A DNA stretch of 46,428 nt from Candidatus Omnitrophota bacterium (GTDB lineage: Bacteria; Omnitrophota; Gorgyraeia; Gygaellales; Profunditerraquicolaceae). The position numbers and the translations under genes were made by a program. Every line of letters begins with the position of its first letter. The first letter of the stretch is position 1. This document shows positions 40,865-46,428 of the stretch, piece by piece. The DNA is taken from the NCBI GenBank assembly GCA_028712175.1, contig JAQTQQ010000009.1, positions 1-46,428 of the forward strand, read 5' to 3'. The notes below the pieces were generated by a model. The model was given only the letters and a program-made list of their open reading frames with translations. It had not been told where the DNA came from and searched no databases.

Positions 40865-42616
40865 ATGATTGAAGATTTACTTTTAAATGTGCATCGGCCG
40901 GGACAATATTTAGGCAATGAATGGAATGCCTATAAGAAAGATTTTAATTCCTGCAGCCTTCGCGTTGCTTTAGGTTTTCCTGATTTATATGAGGTAGGGA
41001 TGAGTAACCTGGGCTTGCGTATTATCTATGGGGTCCTAAATAACATCCCCGATGTAACCTGCGAAAGATTTTTCTCCCCGGAAGCCGATATGGAGGCAAC
41101 ATTAAAAAACGTTTGCCGCCGCATGTTTTCTTGGGAGACGAATCGGGAATTATCTGATTTTGATTTTTTGGGTTTTTCGCTTGGTTCGGAATTAAATTAT
41201 ACCAATGTCTTAAGTATAATGGAGCTATCCGGCCTGCCTTTTGAGGCGGAATTGCGCGATCATAATTATCCTTTGGTTATAGGCGGCGGGCCGGCTGTAA
41301 TGAACCCGGAGCCTATAGCAGAATTCTTCGATCTATTCATTATCGGCGAGGCGGAAGAAGCGATTGTTGAACTTCTGGATATATATCGTAAGTTTAAAGC
41401 CGAGTATAAAAATGGGAAATTATCAAAGGAGAACCTTTTAACCGAATTTTCTAAAGTAGGGGGCGTTTATGCACCTTCCCTTTACCATGTGGATTATAAT
41501 GAATCAGGCAAGCTTATTGGTTTTTCACCAAAAATAGGAGGTTTGCCTTTAAAGATAAGGAAACGCACAGTAGAGAATTTTAATTCCTCATATTTTCCAT
41601 GCAACTGGGTAACTCCTTATGTCCAGACAATCCATGACCGGGTAACTTTGGAAATTATGCGCGGCTGCCCTAATCGCTGCCGTTTTTGCCAGGCGAGGAG
41701 CCAGTATTACCCTTTAAGAATAAGGAGTAAAGAAAAAGTAATTTCATTAGCTAATCTTGCCTATGCGTCCAGCGGATATGAGGAATTATCTTTGGCAGGC
41801 TTATCCGTAAGCGATTATCCGGATCTAGTAAATTTAGTTACCCAGCTTACCGGCATTTTTAAGGAGAATTCCGTAAATTTATCACTGCCTTCATTAAAAG
41901 CCAAATCTTTGTTGGGCAATGTTTCTACTCTGATTGCTAAAATTAAAAAAACCGGTTTGACATTTGCCCCTGAAGCCGGTACTGAAAAGCTGCGCCAGGC
42001 GCTGGCGAAAGATTTTTCTGTTGAGGAATTTTTTAGGGCCATAGGAGAAGCGTACCAGGCAGGTTACCAGCATTTAAAATTGTATTTTCTTATTGGTTTA
42101 CCCCTTGAAAACGAGGCGGACATTAAGGGTATAATCGATTTTGCCAAAGAAACATCGGAGTTAAAAAGAAAAATAAACGGTTCGCCTGCGCAAATCAATA
42201 TAAGCATTAATCCATTAATTCCCAAACCGCATACGCCGCTGCAGTGGTTTAAGATGGCTTCGCTTGATTCTCTCAAAGAAAAACAGGGGTATTTAAGGGC
42301 GCATTGCAAAAATAGAAGGCTTAAGCTCAATTTTCATAATTTTCAGATGGCATATTTAGAAGGCGTGCTTTCGCGCGGAGACAGAAAATTAAGCAAAGTC
42401 ATTATGTCGGCTTACAAAAAAGGGGCTAAATTCGATGCATGGTCAAGTTTTTTTTCCTTTAGCAGGTGGCAGGAAGCGTTTTTGGAACAAGGAGTTAATC
42501 CACAGGAATATATTGATGAAAAGCCAGCCGGAGAGCTTCTGCCATGGGATTTTATTGATACGGGTATAAGTAAGGAAATTTTACTCGGTGAATTTAACAA
42601 ATGTATTGATATGTAA
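40865..42616 (+). CDS. Radical SAM protein, TIGR03960-like
   Basis: The 583-residue product looks like the uncharacterised radical SAM group that carries an N-terminal B12-binding-like domain. That region has YEVGMSNLGLRIIYG, the LGFSLGSELNYTN segment and IGGGPAVMNPEP. The 4Fe-4S motif is Cys268, Cys272 and Cys275 in RGCPNRCRFC, the standard CX3CX2C. TFAPEAGTEKLR and LKLYFLIGLPLE are later barrel motifs. The function is unknown. In many bacteria this protein is fused to, or followed by, a DUF2344 (TIGR03936) protein and an RNase E/G gene; here neither follows. No ribosome site is evident. Confidence 0.85.
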   Translation: MIEDLLLNVHRPGQYLGNEWNAYKKDFNSCSLRVALGFPDLYEVGMSNLGLRIIYGVLNNIPDVTCERFFSPEADMEATLKNVCRRMFSWETNRELSDFDFLGFSLGSELNYTNVLSIMELSGLPFEAELRDHNYPLVIGGGPAVMNPEPIAEFFDLFIIGEAEEAIVELLDIYRKFKAEYKNGKLSKENLLTEFSKVGGVYAPSLYHVDYNESGKLIGFSPKIGGLPLKIRKRTVENFNSSYFPCNWVTPYVQTIHDRVTLEIMRGCPNRCRFCQARSQYYPLRIRSKEKVISLANLAYASSGYEELSLAGLSVSDYPDLVNLVTQLTGIFKENSVNLSLPSLKAKSLLGNVSTLIAKIKKTGLTFAPEAGTEKLRQALAKDFSVEEFFRAIGEAYQAGYQHLKLYFLIGLPLENEADIKGIIDFAKETSELKRKINGSPAQINISINPLIPKPHTPLQWFKMASLDSLKEKQGYLRAHCKNRRLKLNFHNFQMAYLEGVLSRGDRKLSKVIMSAYKKGAKFDAWSSFFSFSRWQEAFLEQGVNPQEYIDEKPAGELLPWDFIDTGISKEILLGEFNKCIDM

Positions 42617-42634
42617 CGGGTTATGGAGTATAAT
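42606..42634 (+). promoter_or_regulatory. Strong sigma-70-type promoter for the GGDEF gene
   Basis: TTGATA (42606-42611) and a perfect TATAAT (42629-42634) are 17 bases apart. The -35 lies inside the last codons of the radical SAM gene. Transcription would start near 42641, about 50 bases before the GGDEF-protein start. Confidence 0.82.
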
Positions 42635-42690
42635 TTATTCAACAAATTTGATGGATAAAATGTTAAATTAGCGCAAAAAGCGGAGAAAAT

Positions 42691-44106
42691 ATGGAAAAGA
42701 AAATCGATCGACTTTCTTTGAATTCGCGGACAATCAAGCAAAAACTTATGATTGCTTTCCAGCTTATGTCTATACTGCCGTTTTTAGTTTGCGTGTACCT
42801 TGTCTCAAATTATATCCTGCCTAAAATCGGGCTCAAATTTGATATTGTTGTTTCCCTTGCCGTGAGTATTTTTGTGGCGCTTGTTGGGCTCTTAGTGATC
42901 AAAGAAGTTTTTGACCGCCTTACTTCAGTGGCTAATCAGGCAAAATCCATTGCCGCAGGGGATATTAACCGCAGATTAGAAGTGGAAGATGATGATGAAG
43001 TCGGTGAGCTTGGCAATGTATTAAACCAACTTACCCAGCGTATCCGCGGAAACATGAATGAGCTTGAGCGTTACAGCGAAAAAACAACCGAGATCAATTT
43101 AGAGATCCAGAAAAAAATAATCATTCTTTCTAATTTGATGCAGGTTAGTTCGCTTATTTCGCAAGGGGAGAAATTTGATGAAATATTAAGAATTGCCGTC
43201 GAGAAATCCCGGCTTCTGGCTAATTCTGAAACCGCCTTTTTGCTCTTTAAGGAGGAAATGAAGGAATCGTTTTCGATGAAGGTGGTTGCTGGCGTTAATG
43301 CGGATTATTTGGAGAAATTGGAGGTTGGCCCGAAAGAGGATATTTATAATAAGGCCCTTAATTTAAATAAGCTGCTTGTTTTAGACAGGCAGAACTTGTT
43401 AAGCGAAAATCTTACCGTTGATTTTCTTGCTAAGTTCCAAATGAAGAATTGTTTGGCTATGCCCATTTATTTAAAGGATAGGGTTAAGGCGGTATTAGGA
43501 ATTGCCAATAACCGCGAGAATTTTTCTTACTCTAAAGATGATATTGAGCTTTTGGAGATATTCTCAAAACAGATAGCTATTGCCATCGAAAATGATATTT
43601 TGGCACATCGCGTCGAGAAGCTTGAAATAAAAGACCTGCTTACCGGGCTTTATAATAAGGTCTTTATTGCCAGCCGCCTGCAGGAGGAGATTAAGAGGTC
43701 GATCATCTATCAGCGGCCTTGCGCGTTTGTTGTTTTTGATATTGATAATTTTAAGAATTACCGTGAAAAGTTTGGGCTGATTAATGCCGAAGTAGTTTTA
43801 AAGAAAATAGCTGTTTTAATACAGAATTCGATTACTGAAGTTGACCGGGTGGGAAGGACCGATTCCGATGAGTTTTCGCTTATTCTGCCTGAAAGAAATA
43901 AGCGGCAGGCGCTTGAGACCGCTGAAGATATCCGCAAGCAGGTTCAAGATGCCTTTTCTAAAGATCACGATAGCTGTATTACTTTTAGCGCAGGAGTTAG
44001 CGAAAACCCTCTTGATGGGGTAGAGGCGGAACAGTTAATTGCAAAAGCCAGAGAATTGTTAAAAAAAGCAAAGATTAACGGAAAAAATCAGGTCGCCATA
44101 TTTTAA
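42691..44106 (+). CDS. Membrane HAMP-GAF protein with a degenerate GGDEF domain
   Basis: The 471-residue product has two membrane segments (about 22-44 and 51-72), a HAMP-like linker (about 72-125), a coiled coil, a GAF domain (about 160-305) and a GGDEF-type domain (about 310-470). The signature reads DSDEF at 391-395, so both glycines that hold GTP are missing. The metal/substrate region reads DIDNFKNYREKFG, keeping the aspartates but losing the usual ND. The inhibitory RxxD site lacks its arginine. It is probably not a c-di-GMP synthase; it may be a sensor or a GTP or nucleotide receptor. GCGGAG precedes the ATG. The MshEN gene is 16 bases downstream. Confidence 0.88.
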   Translation: MEKKIDRLSLNSRTIKQKLMIAFQLMSILPFLVCVYLVSNYILPKIGLKFDIVVSLAVSIFVALVGLLVIKEVFDRLTSVANQAKSIAAGDINRRLEVEDDDEVGELGNVLNQLTQRIRGNMNELERYSEKTTEINLEIQKKIIILSNLMQVSSLISQGEKFDEILRIAVEKSRLLANSETAFLLFKEEMKESFSMKVVAGVNADYLEKLEVGPKEDIYNKALNLNKLLVLDRQNLLSENLTVDFLAKFQMKNCLAMPIYLKDRVKAVLGIANNRENFSYSKDDIELLEIFSKQIAIAIENDILAHRVEKLEIKDLLTGLYNKVFIASRLQEEIKRSIIYQRPCAFVVFDIDNFKNYREKFGLINAEVVLKKIAVLIQNSITEVDRVGRTDSDEFSLILPERNKRQALETAEDIRKQVQDAFSKDHDSCITFSAGVSENPLDGVEAEQLIAKARELLKKAKINGKNQVAIF

Positions 44107-44122
44107 AGAGGTTATTTAAAAA

Positions 44123-44569
44123 GTGATCAGGAGAGTCAATAACAAACAATTGGGCGAATTATTGCTTGACCGTGGGATAATCACGCAATCCCAGTTGGAT
44201 CAGGCATTAAGCGTGCAGCGGGACAAAGGCGGGTTAATCGGTGAGATCCTGGTTGATCTGGGGTTTGTTAAAGAGGATGATATCGCCCAGTCATTGACCG
44301 CGCAGTATGGCTTTCCTTATCTGCCTTTAAGTAATTATGACGTAAATGCAGACATCACTAACATTATTCCCGGCCGGGTTGCGCGGCAGTACCTGCTTGT
44401 GCCAATAGATAAAATAGGCAATAATCTTACGCTGGCCATGTCTAATCCTCTAAATGTCCAGGCCATTGAAGACGTGGAGTTGCTTTCAGGATGCAGCGTG
44501 CAGACGTTTGTTTCTACATCCTCCGATATTAAGAAAGCGATTGAGAAATATTATAAAGACAAAGAATGA
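44123..44569 (+). CDS. Stand-alone MshEN (GspE/PilB N-terminal) domain protein
   Basis: MshEN domains bind c-di-GMP and control type IV pilus and type II secretion ATPases. The 148-residue product is almost only this domain: two helical repeats (QLGELLLDRG at 9-18 and IGEILVDLG at 39-47), then a beta region ending in SDIKKAIEKYY. The two motif glycines (18 and 47) are kept, although the leading arginine is a glutamine. It aligns along its whole length with the N-terminus of the ATPase encoded next. Start is GTG at 44123 without a well-spaced ribosome site. It could act as a free c-di-GMP sensor for the ATPase, which is inference. Confidence 0.85.
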   Translation: MIRRVNNKQLGELLLDRGIITQSQLDQALSVQRDKGGLIGEILVDLGFVKEDDIAQSLTAQYGFPYLPLSNYDVNADITNIIPGRVARQYLLVPIDKIGNNLTLAMSNPLNVQAIEDVELLSGCSVQTFVSTSSDIKKAIEKYYKDKE

Positions 44570-44713
44570 ATGGTCGATGGACTATAGTCGATTGCCGATA
44601 AAACCTTCACAACCGGTACATTTTCATCGCCGATAGCCTATAGTCTTTTTGACCGCCATCAATTTATTTTTAGATAAGGTTTTATCGACCATAGTCCATC
44701 GATTATCGACTAG
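44570..44713. repeat. Heptad array F, filling the gap before the ATPase gene
   Basis: Heptads of the form ATNGNCN begin at 44570, 44577, 44584 and 44591, with ATAAAAC at 44598. A middle run starts at 44626, 44633 and 44640. The right arm has heptads at 44684, 44691, 44698 and 44705. Left and right arms are near reverse complements (CGATGGACTATAGTCGAT against the complement of 44685-44702, one mismatch). GCCGATAAAACCTTCA (44594-44609) is identical to the reverse complement of 4601-4616 in array A. Confidence 0.88.
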
Positions 44714-44716
44714 TAT

Positions 44717-46428
44717 ATGCTTTCACTCAAAGACCGGCTTACCGAAATATTAATTAATAACAAGCTTATTACCGTTGAACAGCTAGAGCAAGCCCTTAAA
44801 GTGCAGACTACTAAAGGCGGAAAGCTCAGTGATATTATCATTGAGCTAAAATTTATCAAAGAGAATGAATTGATCACTACCTTAAGCGAGGGGTTGGGCC
44901 TGCCCCTAATCGATTTAAAACGCTTTAAAATTGATTTAGATATCGTAAAAATAATACCCGTTGATATTGCCCGCCATTATCAGATTATTCCCGTATCTAA
45001 AATGGGTGATACAATTACATTGGCCATGGCCGATCCTTTAAATATTTTTGCCATTGACCACGTGCAGTCGCTTACCGGTTTTAAAATAAACCCGATTATC
45101 TCTTCGGTTCAGGATATTAACCAGACTATTGAATTATCTTATCCTGATACGGCTAAGGGGATTATCGATGACTTGGTCAAAGAAATGACTGTTTCTTCTA
45201 TTGAACTGGTAAAAGAGGAAAAGGATGTCCTGCCTAGCGACCAGGAGCTCAGCAGAATCAGCCATGAGGCCCCGGTAATTAAAATCGTCAATATGATCCT
45301 TGAGGAATCGATTAAAAAGAAATCCTCAGATGTTTTAATTGAACCGTTTGACAGGAAACTGCGCATTCGTTTTCGTATTGACGGGGTGCTTCAGGAGCAA
45401 AAATCTCCTCCTAAGAATATGCACGCTTCAATAGTTTCGCGCGTTAAGGTTATGTCGGAACTGGATATTGCCGAGCACCGCCTTCCGCAAGACGGGCGTT
45501 TCAAGATAAGGATACTTAACCGGGAGGTGGATTTTCGTGTTTCAATTTTGCCATCGGCCTACGGAGAAAAAGTTGCTTTACGTATTTTAGATAAATCACA
45601 GGCAAATTTGGATATAAAAAGTTTGGGTTTTAGCGACCATGCTTTGGAAATCTTAGCTAAAGTTTCCAAATTGCCCCATGGCATGATATTGGTTTGCGGC
45701 CCTACCGGCAGCGGTAAAACTACTACGCTTTATGCGGTGTTAAAATCCGTAGATAGCCCGGAAAAAAATATTGTTACGGTGGAGGACCCCGTAGAATTCC
45801 AATTAGAAGGTATTAATCAGGTAACTGTAAGGTCAGAAATAGGCCTTAGTTTTGCCGCAGCCCTGCGATCTATCCTGCGTCAGGATCCCAATATAATTAT
45901 GATTGGAGAAATCCGTGATTATGAGACAGTTGATATTGCGATTAAGAGCGCACTTACCGGGCATCTCGTGCTTTCCACTTTGCATACAACTACTGCGGCG
46001 GGCGCAGTGGTTAGGTTGGTGAATATGGGGGTGGAGCCGTATTTAATTAATTCTTCTCTTGTGTGTGTTTTGGCACAAAGGCTAGTACGCAAAGTTTGCC
46101 CAAATTGCAAGGATAGTTATATTCTTAAAAATGAAATTGCTGAAAGTTTAAAAATAGATACGAAAAAAATCGGGAAATTGCAATTCTATAAAGGCAAGGG
46201 GTGCCAGCATTGTTTTGATACCGGTTATTCCGGAAGAACGGTAATCTCCGAAGTTCTGCCGATTAGCCCGAAGATCAGGGAATTAATTTTAAGCGGTTCA
46301 CAAGAGCAGTTTATTAAACAGCAGGCGCGCCTTGAAGGTATGAATACTTTGCGCGAGGATGGATTGGGAGCAGCCTTAAAGGGATTGACTACAATTGAGG
46401 AAGTATTGCGCGTAACTGCGCCGGATGA
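44717..46428 (+). CDS. Type IV pilus / type II secretion assembly ATPase (PilB/GspE family), 3' end at window edge
   Basis: This hexameric ATPase drives pilin assembly at the inner membrane. The frame is open to the end of the window (570 codons) and probably stops just beyond it. It has an N-terminal MshEN domain (1-140), the N2 domain with SSDVLIEP, and the motor domain: Walker A GPTGSGKTT with Lys334, the Asp box VEDPVEF, Walker B GEIRD, and the His box TLHTTTAAGA. A tetracysteine zinc motif (CPNC and CQHC) follows. PilB and GspE cannot be separated without the neighbouring genes. The two motif glycines of its MshEN are lysines (16 and 45). The ATG at 44717 is the first possible one and lacks a ribosome site; it lies 4 bases after array F. 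Confidence 0.93.
   Translation, partial: MLSLKDRLTEILINNKLITVEQLEQALKVQTTKGGKLSDIIIELKFIKENELITTLSEGLGLPLIDLKRFKIDLDIVKIIPVDIARHYQIIPVSKMGDTITLAMADPLNIFAIDHVQSLTGFKINPIISSVQDINQTIELSYPDTAKGIIDDLVKEMTVSSIELVKEEKDVLPSDQELSRISHEAPVIKIVNMILEESIKKKSSDVLIEPFDRKLRIRFRIDGVLQEQKSPPKNMHASIVSRVKVMSELDIAEHRLPQDGRFKIRILNREVDFRVSILPSAYGEKVALRILDKSQANLDIKSLGFSDHALEILAKVSKLPHGMILVCGPTGSGKTTTLYAVLKSVDSPEKNIVTVEDPVEFQLEGINQVTVRSEIGLSFAAALRSILRQDPNIIMIGEIRDYETVDIAIKSALTGHLVLSTLHTTTAAGAVVRLVNMGVEPYLINSSLVCVLAQRLVRKVCPNCKDSYILKNEIAESLKIDTKKIGKLQFYKGKGCQHCFDTGYSGRTVISEVLPISPKIRELILSGSQEQFIKQQARLEGMNTLREDGLGAALKGLTTIEEVLRVTAPD

Overview
The window is a 46.4 kb piece of a bacterial chromosome, at roughly 40% G+C by eye. 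Every gene I can support lies on the + strand. The gene set describes a rod-shaped, Gram-negative-type bacterium. It has a full peptidoglycan pathway (the MurE motif points to meso-diaminopimelate), a division cluster, an elongasome (MreBCD, PBP2, RodA), lipoprotein processing (Lgt, LspA) and a type IV pilus or type II secretion ATPase. Gene order, the tail-fibre-like surface protein and the absence of ftsZ from the division cluster would suit a member of the PVC-related candidate phyla such as Omnitrophota. That placement is inference; no rRNA or other marker is present.

Layout. 1-1047: end of a repetitive cysteine-rich surface protein. 1074-4540: acyP, ligA, a small lipoprotein and a metallo-beta-lactamase-fold hydrolase. 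4662-9068: a Xer recombinase, a tRNA nucleotidyltransferase, then rbfA-nrnA-ribF. 9145-25275: a compact dcw cluster with its own strong promoter and MraZ operator, mraZ-rsmH-ftsL-ftsI-murE-murF-mraY-murD-ftsW-murG-murC-murB-ddl-ftsQ-ftsA. ftsZ, expected next, is absent. 25395-33120: yggS-proC-mtnP-ileS-DksA/TraR-like-lspA-lgt-rluD. 33325-35465: a coiled-coil membrane protein and aroA. 35634-40783: mreB-mreC-mreD-PBP2-rodA. 40865-46428: a radical SAM protein, a degenerate GGDEF protein, a stand-alone MshEN protein and a GspE/PilB ATPase that runs off the end.

The feature that ordinary annotation would miss is in the gaps. At least five intergenic gaps (4541-4661, 25276-25394, 33121-33324, 35466-35633, 44570-44716), and weakly a sixth (40784-40864), hold degenerate tandem repeats with an exact 7-base period. 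In several the arms face each other and form imperfect palindromes. The heptads carry TAG on one arm and CTA on the other. Because 7 is not a multiple of 3, three heptads can put a stop codon in all three frames. Two of the arrays, 40 kb apart, share a 16-base core. They sit mostly at operon boundaries, often just upstream of a good sigma-70 promoter, and one replaces ftsZ between ftsA and yggS. I regard them as a family of heptameric intergenic elements of unknown function and as the most interesting item here.

No intergenic stretch exceeds about 205 bases. I saw no tRNA, rRNA, CRISPR array, transposase or prophage.
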